64,000 nt of DNA. Origin: Sphingomonas aquatilis (GTDB lineage: Bacteria; Pseudomonadota; Alphaproteobacteria; Sphingomonadales; Sphingomonadaceae). This document shows positions 25,839-34,343 of the stretch, in pieces. The first letter of the stretch is position 1; each line of letters starts with the position of its first letter. The notes beneath the pieces were generated by a model that was not told the DNA's origin, did not search any database, and saw only the letters and a program-made list of their open reading frames with translations. The position numbers and the translations under genes are program-made. The stretch lies in contig NZ_JACIDB010000008.1 of assembly GCF_014196115.1 (NCBI RefSeq), positions 1 through 64,000 of the forward strand, read 5' to 3'.

Positions 25839-26858
25839 TCACGCCGCCCGCTTGTCCAGCGCCGTGGCAGCCTCCGCCATCAGGCTGGCGATGATGTCCG
25901 CGATCGGCTCTTCCTTGGTCACCATGCCGACCGACTGGCCGGCCATGACGCTGCCGTGCTCGACGTCGCCGTCGATCACCGCGCGGCGCAGCGCACCGGC
26001 CCAATAATGTTCGATCTGCAGCTGCGCCTCGGCCATCGCGACGCTGCCTTCGTCCAGGCTCTGCGCCACTTCGCGCTGCTTGGCGGTGAACAATTCGCCG
26101 CCGGCGTTCTTCAGCGCGCGCACGGGGATTACCGGCAGGCGCGGGTCGATCTGCACGCTCGCCACCGCGTCGCGGGCGCTGGCGCGGATGAACGCCTTCT
26201 TGAAATTGGGGTGCGCGATCGATTCGGTCGCGCAGACGAAGCGCGTGCCGAGCTGCACGCCCGCCGCACCCATGTCGAGATAGCCCGCGATCGCCTCGCC
26301 GCGGCCGATGCCGCCGGCGACGAACACCGGCACCGATTCGGCGATCTCCGGCAGCATCTCCTGCGCGAGCACGCTGGTCGAGACGGGGCCGATATGGCCG
26401 CCGGCTTCCATGCCCTCGATCACCAGCGCGTCGACGCCCGACCGGATCAGCTTCTTCGCGAGCGCCAGCGTCGGCGCGAAGCAGATGACCTTGGCGCCGC
26501 TCTCCTTGATCGCTTCCAGCGACCCCTTGGGCGGCAGCCCCCCGGCGAGCACGACATGGCCGACGTTGTGCTTGGCGCAGACCGCGATCAGGTCGAAGAG
26601 CGCCGGGTGCATGGTGATGAGGTTCACGCCGAACGGCTTGTCCGTCAGCGCCTTCGTGCCCGCGATCTCGGCACCGAGCAGCTCGGGCGTCATCGCCCCG
26701 CACGCGATCACGCCGAACCCGCCCGCGTTGGACATGGCGGCGACGAGGTTGCGCTCGCTGACCCACGACATGGCGCCCGCCATGATCGCGACCTCGCTGC
26801 CCAGGAACGCGGCGCCGCGCGCCATGCGGCGCGTCAGGCGCTCTTCGCCGACGCTCAC
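25839..26858 (-). CDS. Nitronate monooxygenase-like flavin oxidoreductase
   Basis: A 339-residue FMN-dependent TIM-barrel protein of the 2-nitropropane dioxygenase/enoyl-reductase FabK family. Phosphate- and flavin-binding segments are visible: PIMAGAMSWVSERNLVAAMS-like start, VIEGMEAGGHIGPVSTSVL, PVFVAGGIGRGEAIAGYLDM and GAAGVQLGTRFVCATES. The substrate is uncertain: nitronates are one known class, but many relatives are uncharacterised. The start is GTG at 26858, overlapping the lysC stop (GTGA), so both are probably in one transcript. Confidence 0.85.
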   Translation of the reverse strand: MSVGEERLTRRMARGAAFLGSEVAIMAGAMSWVSERNLVAAMSNAGGFGVIACGAMTPELLGAEIAGTKALTDKPFGVNLITMHPALFDLIAVCAKHNVGHVVLAGGLPPKGSLEAIKESGAKVICFAPTLALAKKLIRSGVDALVIEGMEAGGHIGPVSTSVLAQEMLPEIAESVPVFVAGGIGRGEAIAGYLDMGAAGVQLGTRFVCATESIAHPNFKKAFIRASARDAVASVQIDPRLPVIPVRALKNAGGELFTAKQREVAQSLDEGSVAMAEAQLQIEHYWAGALRRAVIDGDVEHGSVMAGQSVGMVTKEEPIADIIASLMAEAATALDKRAA

Positions 26859-28114
26859 GCCGCCGCCTCTGCGTCGAGACCATAGGCGGTGTGCAGCACG
26901 CGCACCGCGAGCTCGGTTTCATCCTCGTGGATCAGGACCGAGACCTTGATCTCGCTGGTCGAGATCGCCTGGATGTTGATCCCGCGCGCGCCGAGCGTCG
27001 TGAACATCGTGCTCGCCACGCCCGCATGGCTGCGCATGCCGACGCCGACGACCGAAATCTTGGCGACGCGCGTGTCATGGACCAGCTCGCCGAAGCCGAT
27101 CGCCTCGCGCCCCTGGTTCAGCGCCTCGAGGCTGCGCGCGAGGTCCGCGGACGGCACGGTGAAGGTGACGTCGGTCGAGCCGTGGTTGTGCGCGATATTC
27201 TGGATGATCATGTCGACGTTGATGTTCGCCGCCGCGAGCGGCTCGAAGATCGCGGCCACCGCGCCCGGCTTGTCGGGGACGGAGGTCAGCGTGATCTTCG
27301 CTTCGTTCTTGTCGTGCGCGATGCCGGTGATCAGCTGGCGTTCCACGTCGTCAATCTCCTCTTCGCCGACGATCATCGTGCCGGGCAATGTATCCGCCAT
27401 CGGCGCGTCCTCGCCCGTGAAGGACGAGAGCACCTGAACGCGGACCTGTTCCTTCATCGCGAGGCCGACCGATCGGGTCTGCAACACCTTCGCGCCGACG
27501 CTGGCGAGTTCCAGCATCTCTTCGTACGTCACCTTGGCGAGTTTTCGCGCGCGCGGCACGATGCGCGGATCGGTGGTGTAGACGCCGTCGACGTCGGTGT
27601 AGATGTCGCAGCGGTCCGCCTTCACCGCCGCCGCCACCGCGACCGCCGACGTATCCGACCCGCCGCGACCCAGCGTGGTGACGCGGCCATCCTCCGACCG
27701 GCCCTGAAAGCCGGGGATCACCGCCACCTCGCCCGCCGCCATGCTGGCGAGCAGCGCGTCCGTCTCGATCGTGCCGATCCGCGCCTTGGCGTGCGCGTCG
27801 TCGGTATGGATCGGCAGCTGCCAGCCGAGCCAGCTGCGCGCCTGCACGCCCGCCGCCTGCAAGGCGATCGCCAGCAAGCCACTGGTGATCTGTTCGCCCG
27901 CCGCGACGACGACGTCATATTCGCGTGGGTCGTACAGCGACGAGGCTTCGCGGCAGAAGCCGACCAGCCGGTCCGTCTCGCCCGCCATCGCCGACACGAC
28001 GACCGCAACCTCGTTGCCAGCCTCCACCTCGCGTTTGACGCGCGCCGCAACGCTCCGGATGCGCTCGATCCCGGCCATCGACGTGCCGCCGAACTTCATC
28101 ACGATACGTGCCAT
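26855..28114 (-). CDS. lysC: Aspartate kinase
   Basis: A 419-residue enzyme phosphorylating aspartate as the first step to lysine, threonine and methionine. It starts MARIVMKFGGTSMAG with the nucleotide-binding KFGGTS motif; GRGGSDTSAVAVAAA and the YTDVDGVYTTDPRI segment complete the kinase domain. Two ACT domains occupy about 265-410 (ITLTSVPDKPGAVAAIFEPL; ISVVGVGMRSHAGVASTMFT), the site of lysine/threonine feedback. The ATG at 28114 gives the family's usual start. It is divergent from ubiG with 53 bp between. Confidence 0.95.
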   Translation of the reverse strand: MARIVMKFGGTSMAGIERIRSVAARVKREVEAGNEVAVVVSAMAGETDRLVGFCREASSLYDPREYDVVVAAGEQITSGLLAIALQAAGVQARSWLGWQLPIHTDDAHAKARIGTIETDALLASMAAGEVAVIPGFQGRSEDGRVTTLGRGGSDTSAVAVAAAVKADRCDIYTDVDGVYTTDPRIVPRARKLAKVTYEEMLELASVGAKVLQTRSVGLAMKEQVRVQVLSSFTGEDAPMADTLPGTMIVGEEEIDDVERQLITGIAHDKNEAKITLTSVPDKPGAVAAIFEPLAAANINVDMIIQNIAHNHGSTDVTFTVPSADLARSLEALNQGREAIGFGELVHDTRVAKISVVGVGMRSHAGVASTMFTTLGARGINIQAISTSEIKVSVLIHEDETELAVRVLHTAYGLDAEAAA

Positions 28115-28167
28115 CGCGTCTCGCCAAACTCCTTGGGTGAAAGGGTGCGCCCTGATAGGTAGCGGCC

Positions 28168-28929
28168 ATGGCAAGCGCAAGCAGCACGATCGATCCCGCC
28201 GGCGGCGTTACCGGCGCCACCACCATCGACCCCCGCGAGGCCGATCATTTCGGACGCATGGCGAAGGACTGGTGGGACCCCAAAGGCTCGTCGGCGATGC
28301 TCCACAAGCTCAACCCGGTACGGCTGCGCTACATCCGCGCGGCGATCGACCTGCACTGGGACGGTGACGACACCAGCTTCACGCCGCTCGCCGGCAAGTC
28401 GGCGCTCGATGTCGGCTGCGGCGCCGGGCTGCTCGCCGAACCGCTCGCCCGGCTGGGCGCGGCGGTCACCGGCATCGATGCGGCGGCAGAAAATATCGCG
28501 GTGGCAGAAGCGCATGCAGCGCAGAGCGGCCTCGCCATCGATTACCGCGCGACCGGCATCGAAAGCATGACCGGCCGCTTCGACCTCGTCACCAGCCTCG
28601 AGGTCATCGAACATGTCAGCGACCCCGCCGGCTTCGTCCGCGGCCTCGCCGAAGCGCTGAACGACGACGGCCTGCTGATCCTCTCGACCCCCAATCGCAC
28701 GCCGCTCTCCCGCCTCGCGCTCATCACGCTGGCGGAAGGCACCGGCCGCATCCCGCGCGGCACGCACGATTGGGACAAGTTCCTGACCCCCGAAGAGCTC
28801 ACCGACTTGATCGAACGCGCCGGCCTGACGGTGACGGACGTGACGGGGCTGAGCTTCTCGCCCGCAACCGGCTTCACCTTGAGCGATTCGACCGCCCTCG
28901 ATTATTTCGTGACCGCCAAGCGCGTCTAA
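28168..28929 (+). CDS. ubiG: Bifunctional 2-polyprenyl-6-hydroxyphenol methylase/3-demethylubiquinol O-methyltransferase
   Basis: A 253-residue SAM-dependent methyltransferase of ubiquinone synthesis. The N-terminal READHFGRMAKDWWDPKGSS is the UbiG signature and LDVGCGAGLLAEPLARLGA is the SAM-binding motif. The later SLEVIEHVSDPAGFVRGLAE and KFLTPEEL segments also match. It peripherally associates with the membrane in characterised relatives. Confidence 0.95.
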   Translation: MASASSTIDPAGGVTGATTIDPREADHFGRMAKDWWDPKGSSAMLHKLNPVRLRYIRAAIDLHWDGDDTSFTPLAGKSALDVGCGAGLLAEPLARLGAAVTGIDAAAENIAVAEAHAAQSGLAIDYRATGIESMTGRFDLVTSLEVIEHVSDPAGFVRGLAEALNDDGLLILSTPNRTPLSRLALITLAEGTGRIPRGTHDWDKFLTPEELTDLIERAGLTVTDVTGLSFSPATGFTLSDSTALDYFVTAKRV

Positions 28930-28931
28930 GT

Positions 28932-29065
28932 CCTCCCTCGCTTCAGCGGGGGAAGGGGGACCGCGGCCGAAGGCCGTGGTGGAGGGGGTGTTTCCACCAA
29001 CACAACGCCCACCGCCCCCCTCCGTCACCGCTATCGCGGCGCCACCTCCCCCTGGCGGGGGAGGA
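28932..29065. repeat. GC-rich inverted repeat, second family
   Basis: CCTCCCTCGCTTCAGCGGGG at the left pairs with CTGGCGGGGGAGG at the right; inner GTGGTGGAGGGGG and CCCCCCTCC form the second arm. It ends 18 bp before the start of the GT-C gene and supplies its GGGGGAGGA purine tract. Confidence 0.75.
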
Positions 29066-29083
29066 ATGATAACGGGGCGGCCC

Positions 29084-30493
29084 ATGCCACTGCTTACCAA
29101 CCCTCGTTTGCGGCTGCCCCTGCTGATCCTCGTCGCGATCGCGGCACGGGCGCTGACGTTCGGCAATCCGGTCGTCCACGTCGACGAGGAATTCTATTAT
29201 TTTACCGGCACCGCGCTGTGGCACGGCCTGCTGCCGTTCGTGGATGTATGGGACCGAAAGCCCGTCGGCCTGTTCCTGCTCTACGCCCTCCCCGCCGGGC
29301 TCGGCTTTCCCGCCGGCATCTGGGCCTATCAGGCGATGGCGCTCGCCAGCCTGATCGCCACCGCGGCGCTCGTCGCCCGCCTTGCGACCTGCGCCGGATT
29401 CGCCGCCGGCGCCACCGCGAGCGCGCTCGCGTATGTCCTCTGGTTCGACCTGCTCGGCGGACAGGGCGGGCAGTCGCCGGTCTTCTACAATCTGCTGATG
29501 ATCGGCGCCGCGCTGTTGGCACTGCACGGCACGCGGCGCGCCGGCCTCGCGGCGATGGCGCTGGTCGGCGTTGCGCTGCAGATCAAATATTCGGTCGTAT
29601 TCGAGGGGCTGTTCCTCGGCCTGTGGCTGCTCGCCGACGACTGGCGCGCGCGCAAAAGCCTAGCCGGCTTGATCGGATACGGCATCGCTTTGGTCGCCCT
29701 CGCGATGCTACCCACCGCGCTCGCCGCCGTCGCTTATGCGGCGATCGGCCAATGGGACGCCTTCGTCTACGCCAATTTCCTGTCCATCTTCCACCGTAAC
29801 CCCGATCCGCTCGGCGAACTCGCCGGCAATCTCGGCCAGATCGTCCTCGTCATCTCGCCCATCGTCGCGATCGCCAGTCTGGCGCTGCACCGGAACGCGA
29901 TGACGCGCGCGCGCCGCTTCGTCGCACTCTGGCTCGCGGTGTCGATCGCCGGCGTGATCGTGTTCCGGCCGTGGTTCGACCATTACAGCCTGCCCGTCCT
30001 GTTGCCCGCCTGTGCCGCGGCGGCGGGCCTGCTGGGGCGCGACGACTGGCAGCGCTGGCGCACACCCGCCCTGCTGCTGACCGCCGCGCTCGCCGGGCAG
30101 ATCACGCTCGTCATCCAGCGCCTGGAGCGGGGCGAAGCGCGCGAGTTCGCGGCCCTCAGCGCCGCGGTCGGGCGCGGGACGGGATGCCTGTGGGTCTATT
30201 CGGGCAGCACGATGCTGTACGTCTCGACCGCACGCTGCGCGCCGTCGCGCTATATCGTGCCGAGCCACCTCGCCCGCACGCGCGAAGCCGGCGCCACCGG
30301 CATCGATCAGCAGAGCGAAATCCGCCGCATCCTCGCCGCTCGTCCCGCCGTCGTCGTCATGCGCCCGCCCTATGGCGGCGAACGGCCCGAAGCCCGCGCG
30401 GCGGTGATGGCGGCGATGGCCGCCGACTATGCCCTCGCCGCCGCGCTGCCGATGGGCAACGAGACGATCAGCGTCTATAAACGGCTGCGATGA
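29084..30493 (+). CDS. GT-C fold glycosyltransferase family protein, integral membrane
   Basis: A 469-residue membrane protein with about 10-11 helices. An acidic pair (VVHVDEEFYYFTGTAL) occurs in the first periplasmic loop, the pattern of GT39/ArnT-like enzymes that use polyprenyl-phosphate sugars; a soluble C-terminal part (about 365-469) follows. The acceptor is unknown. The ATG at 29084 was chosen because it begins just before the first helix. It overlaps the deacetylase-like gene by 4 bp and so shares an operon with it. Confidence 0.75.
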   Translation: MPLLTNPRLRLPLLILVAIAARALTFGNPVVHVDEEFYYFTGTALWHGLLPFVDVWDRKPVGLFLLYALPAGLGFPAGIWAYQAMALASLIATAALVARLATCAGFAAGATASALAYVLWFDLLGGQGGQSPVFYNLLMIGAALLALHGTRRAGLAAMALVGVALQIKYSVVFEGLFLGLWLLADDWRARKSLAGLIGYGIALVALAMLPTALAAVAYAAIGQWDAFVYANFLSIFHRNPDPLGELAGNLGQIVLVISPIVAIASLALHRNAMTRARRFVALWLAVSIAGVIVFRPWFDHYSLPVLLPACAAAAGLLGRDDWQRWRTPALLLTAALAGQITLVIQRLERGEAREFAALSAAVGRGTGCLWVYSGSTMLYVSTARCAPSRYIVPSHLARTREAGATGIDQQSEIRRILAARPAVVVMRPPYGGERPEARAAVMAAMAADYALAAALPMGNETISVYKRLR

Positions 30494-31209
30494 AACGCCT
30501 GTTCGCCTCGATCCATGACGTCTCGCCCCGCTTCGAGGGTGAGGTCGACCGCCTGCTCGACCATCTCGCACCCCATGTCGGCCGGCGCCTCGCGATGCTG
30601 GTGGTGCCGGACCATTGGTCGAGCGCGCCGATCACGCCGGCCTTCGCAACACGCCTGCGTGGCTGGGCGGACGAGGGCATCGAGATGTTCGTCCACGGCT
30701 GGACGCACCGCGACGACAGCGCCCACACCGGCGCCGCCGCGTCGCTGAAGGCGAAGCATATGACCGCGGGCGAGGGCGAGTTTCTGGGCCTCAGCCATGC
30801 CGAGGCGCTGATCCGCATGCGCCGCGGCAAGGCGTTGGTCGAGGACATCACCGGCCGCGCCACCACCGGCTTTATCGCGCCGGCCTGGCTGTATTCGCAG
30901 GGCGCGCGCGCGGCGCTGAAGGACGCCGGCTTCGCGTTGGCGGAGGATCATGCGCGCGTCTGGCAGCCCGGCGGCGAGGTCGTCGCCCGCGGGCCGGTCA
31001 TCACCTGGGCGAGCCGCAGCCGGCCGCGGCAGTTGAGTTCGCTGTTCGCCGCGGGAGCTCTGCGGCATGTGCTGCAGCCGACCAGAAATGTGCGCATCGC
31101 GGTACATCCGGGCGACACGACCGTCCCGGCACTGATGCGCAGCATCACGACGACCTTCGCGGCATTCGGGGGGCACAAGCCGGCCGCTTATGCGGAATTG
31201 CTAGGCTAA
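30490..31209 (+). CDS. DUF2334/polysaccharide deacetylase-like protein
   Basis: A 239-residue protein with the NodB-like fold pattern: it begins FASIHDVSPRF (catalytic Asp region), has MFVHGWTHRDD (metal-binding His pair) and GFIAPAWLYSQGARAALKDA, and ends with RNVRIAVHPGDT. These match DUF2334 proteins, related to carbohydrate esterases of family 4. It may deacetylate a cell-surface sugar made with the neighbouring transferases; this is inference. Confidence 0.8.
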   Translation: MKRLFASIHDVSPRFEGEVDRLLDHLAPHVGRRLAMLVVPDHWSSAPITPAFATRLRGWADEGIEMFVHGWTHRDDSAHTGAAASLKAKHMTAGEGEFLGLSHAEALIRMRRGKALVEDITGRATTGFIAPAWLYSQGARAALKDAGFALAEDHARVWQPGGEVVARGPVITWASRSRPRQLSSLFAAGALRHVLQPTRNVRIAVHPGDTTVPALMRSITTTFAAFGGHKPAAYAELLG

Positions 31210-31218
31210 ACTCACCTC

Positions 31219-31314
31219 CGTCACCCCGGACTTGGTCCGGGGTCCACCAAGCCGCAAGGGGATGGCAAGAGGCTCGAACCGCCCCCCTCGCCGCAGAGTG
31301 AGTCCGGGGTGACG
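31219..31314. repeat. Palindromic repeat with an internal deletion
   Basis: Left end CGTCACCCCGGACTTGGTCC is complete, but on the right the stretch between GCAGAGTG and AGTCCGGGGTGACG lacks the 12 bases present in other copies, so the inner arm cannot pair. It is the first of two copies in one gap. Confidence 0.8.
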
Positions 31315-31448
31315 GAGAAAGAAGACCGCCTGCTCAGGCGCCAAATGCGAGCCAGCGCCCTTGGCGATCACGTCGTACTGATCCAGCATGCAAGGCATAA
31401 GTCCGCGATCCACACGGATCGTCTGACGAACCCTCGCCCCACCCACCC
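31315..31448. other. Spacer between two repeat copies, no gene seen
   Basis: This 134-bp spacer lies in the 358-bp gap between the deacetylase-like gene and the convergent GT4 gene. Sequence is ordinary and no gene, RNA hairpin or promoter is evident. Confidence 0.4.
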
Positions 31449-31556
31449 CGTCACCCCGGACTTGGTCCGGGGTCCACCGGGCCGCAAGGGGGTGGCAAGA
31501 GGCTCAAAACGTCCCCCTCGCCGCGGAGTGGACCCCGGAACAAGTCCGGGGTGACG
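31449..31556. repeat. Palindromic intergenic repeat, full-length copy
   Basis: A 108-bp copy, CGTCACCCCGGACTTGGTCC against GGAACAAGTCCGGGGTGACG, ending 12 bp before the stop codon of the GT4 gene on the minus strand. Confidence 0.85.
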
Positions 31557-31567
31557 TGGGAGAAGCC

Positions 31568-32752
31568 TCAAGCGCTGCGCCGCATCCCGTCCTTGCGCGC
31601 GATCACGTCGGCGTAGTGCGCGACCAGCTCGGCGGCATGCTGCTCGTCGGTGCGCACCTTGCCCGCCGCGACGCCGGCCGCGCGGCGCACCACGGCGCGG
31701 TCGCGCGCCAGCATCCGCAAAATCGCGTCGGCGCACGAATGCGCGTCGCGCTGGGCATAGACCTCCGCGAACAGCGGCTCGGCGATCTCCGCGGTGCCGC
31801 CGCCATCGGGCACGATCAGCGGCGTGCCGCTCGCCAGCGCCTCGGCGGGCACCAGCCCGAACGTCTCCGTCCCGCAGCCGTGGATATAGGCGTCCGCGCT
31901 CGCCATGATCGTCGCGAGGCGGCGGCGGTCGTAGACCGGGCGGAACAGGCGGATGTGCGGGTTGGCGCCGATGTGCCGTTCCAGCGTCTTGGTATCCATG
32001 CCCTGGCCCAGGATGACGAGGCCGACCGGCGCCTGCGTGCCGACGCGGCGCACCGCGTCGATCACCGTCGGCCAGCGCTTTTCGGGATGGTGCCGCCCGA
32101 CGCCGAGCAGCAGGTGTGCGTCCGCCGGCAGCCCGCATTGCTGGAGCAGCGCGACGCGCAGCGCCTCGTCACGCAAGCTGGGTGAGAAATGCGCCCGCTC
32201 GATCCCCAGCGGCATCGTCGCATCGACGCGCACGCCGCGCGCGCCCAATTGCTTGGTCAGCGACGGGCCGTTGGTGACGATCGTGTCGTACTGATCGAAA
32301 CAATGCGTCAGATAGCGATCGTACCACGAAAACGCCCGCTCGATCCGCGGTGCGGAGGCAAAGGTCTTGAGCCAGCGCTTCGGATAGGCTTCGACATTGT
32401 CGTTGTGCAGGAAGAAGGATCGGATCGCCCGCCCCTTCCACTGCGCGACGATCCAGGCCGAGCGCCATGGCGAGCAATTCTCGACGACGTCGGGGTCCAG
32501 CGCATCGAGCCGACGGTGGATCGGCTCGGCATCCCAGAACAGGCCGTAATTGGCGTCGAACGGCATGCCCGGCGCCTTGATATAATGGATCGCGCCGCCG
32601 CCGGGTCGTTCCTCGATCCGGTCCTCGCGACCGGGGGCGAGCACGATCAGCTCATGCCCCATCGACGCCAGCACCTCGATCTTGCGATCGATATAGGTGC
32701 GTACGCCGCCGCCGGTCGGCGAGTAGATCTCGTTGACGTCGACGATCCGCAT
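31568..32752 (-). CDS. Glycosyltransferase family 4 protein
   Basis: A 394-residue GT-B fold transferase. The N-terminal glycine-rich GGGVRTYIDRKIEVLASMGH and the C-terminal nucleotide-sugar region (GVGRHHPEKRWPTVIDAVRR, then CGTETFGLVPAEALASGTPL with the E-x7-E pattern) mark it as GT4. It works in the cytoplasm on a nucleotide sugar; donor and acceptor are unknown. It follows the DUF2141 gene by 3 bp in the same direction. Confidence 0.9.
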   Translation of the reverse strand: MRIVDVNEIYSPTGGGVRTYIDRKIEVLASMGHELIVLAPGREDRIEERPGGGAIHYIKAPGMPFDANYGLFWDAEPIHRRLDALDPDVVENCSPWRSAWIVAQWKGRAIRSFFLHNDNVEAYPKRWLKTFASAPRIERAFSWYDRYLTHCFDQYDTIVTNGPSLTKQLGARGVRVDATMPLGIERAHFSPSLRDEALRVALLQQCGLPADAHLLLGVGRHHPEKRWPTVIDAVRRVGTQAPVGLVILGQGMDTKTLERHIGANPHIRLFRPVYDRRRLATIMASADAYIHGCGTETFGLVPAEALASGTPLIVPDGGGTAEIAEPLFAEVYAQRDAHSCADAILRMLARDRAVVRRAAGVAAGKVRTDEQHAAELVAHYADVIARKDGMRRSA

Positions 32753-32755
32753 CGC

Positions 32756-33289
32756 TCAGTCGCCCTTGACCGGCCCGAACCCGCCCAGGCCGCGCAGATA
32801 TTGCATGCGGACGGTCCGTTCCACGGTGCCGCCGCCGACATCGATGATCGCCTGGTCCACCTTTGGCCGCGACATGCCGAGCTTCCCCGTGCCGACGAAG
32901 CCGGCACCGTCCTGGAAGAAGTTGAACTTGTTCTTGCCGTCGCGGTCGTGCGTGACGAGCAGCGCATAGCGGCCGGGGCGCGGCACGCGGATGCAGACGT
33001 TGACCGGGCCGCTGCCCGGCGTGTTCGCCCAGACGCGGCGGAAGGTCTTGCCCTCGGCGACGAGATTGTCGTCGTCCTTCAGGAAATCCGCCTCGGTTGC
33101 CGGATACAGCTCCAGCTTGATACGGCCTTTGCGGTCCTTCAGGCCCGTCACCTGCACCAGGATCGCCGACCCGCCGCCGGCGCTGCACGCCGCGGCATCG
33201 CTGCCCAGCACCTGCGCGCCGGCCGGCGTTGCCGCCATCAGCAGTGCCGCGGCGAGGATCGCGCGCTTGGTCATATCCGGCGTCTTCAT
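32756..33289 (-). CDS. DUF2141 domain-containing secreted protein
   Basis: A 177-residue protein with a signal peptide (MTKRAILAAALLMAATPAGA). The mature part matches DUF2141: ILVQVTGLKDRKGRIKLELY at its start and PGRYALLVTHDRDGKNKFNF in the middle, predicted beta-sandwich. Function unknown. Its start overlaps the stop of the flippase-like gene by 4 bp. Relatives are found beside glycosyltransferases in sphingomonads, suggesting a surface-glycan role, but this is inference. Confidence 0.85.
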   Translation of the reverse strand: MKTPDMTKRAILAAALLMAATPAGAQVLGSDAAACSAGGGSAILVQVTGLKDRKGRIKLELYPATEADFLKDDDNLVAEGKTFRRVWANTPGSGPVNVCIRVPRPGRYALLVTHDRDGKNKFNFFQDGAGFVGTGKLGMSRPKVDQAIIDVGGGTVERTVRMQYLRGLGGFGPVKGD

Positions 33290-34302
33290 ACCCGTTTCCT
33301 GGTCGCGAGATGGTAAAGGCTGAACCCCAACACAAGCACCGCGTGCAGCAGCAGCACGGCGGCGGCGGTGAAGGCGATCAACTCCGACAAGGCCTGATCT
33401 TGCCCGATCATCAGGATCGCAAAATTGGCGAAAAGGAGGTCCTTGTTGGGCAGCAAAGGCAGGCGAGAGAACAGCATACGCCCCGCCGACAGGAACACCC
33501 AGATGCCGAGCGGCACGCTGGGCATCGCCAGCGCCCAGGCCAGCGCCAGGAAGAACGCCCCGCCGACGAGGCGCAGGCAGTGGATCCCGAACACCGCCCA
33601 CAGATCGGCGCGCGGCAGCGAGAACACCTTCCGCGAAAAGATCAGGAAGGGCAGCGACGTGCCGAAGATCACCGCGAGGCTGCCGTAGACGTAACGGACC
33701 ATGTCGTGCGGGATCAGGTTGCGCCCGACCGGCAGTGCGATCGCGATCATCGCCAGCGTCACCGCATTGCCGGCGATCGCCGACAGGATCGACACGTCCT
33801 TCACCGCCCCGAACGGCGCCGCGACCAGCTGCGCGCGCTGGCGCGCCCAGGCGTAGAAATAGGCCTCGCCCGAATAGCCCATGACGACGTCGTTCGAGAT
33901 GCGCTTCTTGTTCAACGCAACGAAGCCCGCCGCAGGGATCCGCCACAGCCGGTAGAAGATCCAGTAATCCGCAAGCGGCGGGATGAAATACAGCGCCAGA
34001 AACGCCAGATAGAACCACGGGCTGTGCGGCGTCGCCCGCTCGAGACCGTCCAGCCCCGAGCTCAGCAGCTCGTGCGCGAGACCGCCGAGCATGGCGAGCG
34101 TCACCAGCCCGCCGATGATCGCCGGCCAGCGGCTGCGAATCGTCTTCAGGGGCTGCAGCCCGTCGATATCGGAGGAGGAGGACGGTTCGGTCTGGTCCTG
34201 GAACCCGTCTGCTTTATGATCGATCTGCACCCAGTGGTCCGAACATGAAGGTGGCGCGATGTAGCCGGCAGCGCGCCGACTTGCACATGAATTCCCTTTC
34301 AC
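33286..34302 (-). CDS. Multi-pass membrane protein, lysylphosphatidylglycerol-synthase-TM/UPF0104-like
   Basis: A membrane protein of up to 344 residues with about eight helices. Segments such as DVVMGYSGEAYFYAWARQRA, GAVKDVSILSAIAGNAVTLA and FLSAGRMLFSRLPLLPNKDL resemble the LPG synthetase transmembrane/flippase-like family, but I am not certain. The start is unclear: TTG 34320, GTG 34302 and GTG 34230 are all in frame and no ATG precedes the first helix. GTG 34302 follows a weak GAGACGAC. It shares a short divergent region with the GT4 gene at 34344. Confidence 0.65.
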   Translation of the reverse strand: MKGNSCASRRAAGYIAPPSCSDHWVQIDHKADGFQDQTEPSSSSDIDGLQPLKTIRSRWPAIIGGLVTLAMLGGLAHELLSSGLDGLERATPHSPWFYLAFLALYFIPPLADYWIFYRLWRIPAAGFVALNKKRISNDVVMGYSGEAYFYAWARQRAQLVAAPFGAVKDVSILSAIAGNAVTLAMIAIALPVGRNLIPHDMVRYVYGSLAVIFGTSLPFLIFSRKVFSLPRADLWAVFGIHCLRLVGGAFFLALAWALAMPSVPLGIWVFLSAGRMLFSRLPLLPNKDLLFANFAILMIGQDQALSELIAFTAAAVLLLHAVLVLGFSLYHLATRKRV

Positions 34303-34343
34303 TGTCGTCTCGGGCAGCAATATGGCAAGAGGCGTAACGAACC

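Noticed and set aside
31219..31556. Possible CRISPR-like array from the two close repeats
   Set aside because: Only two copies, each about 100 bp and palindromic, with no uniform spacers and no cas genes; they belong to the dispersed intergenic repeat family.
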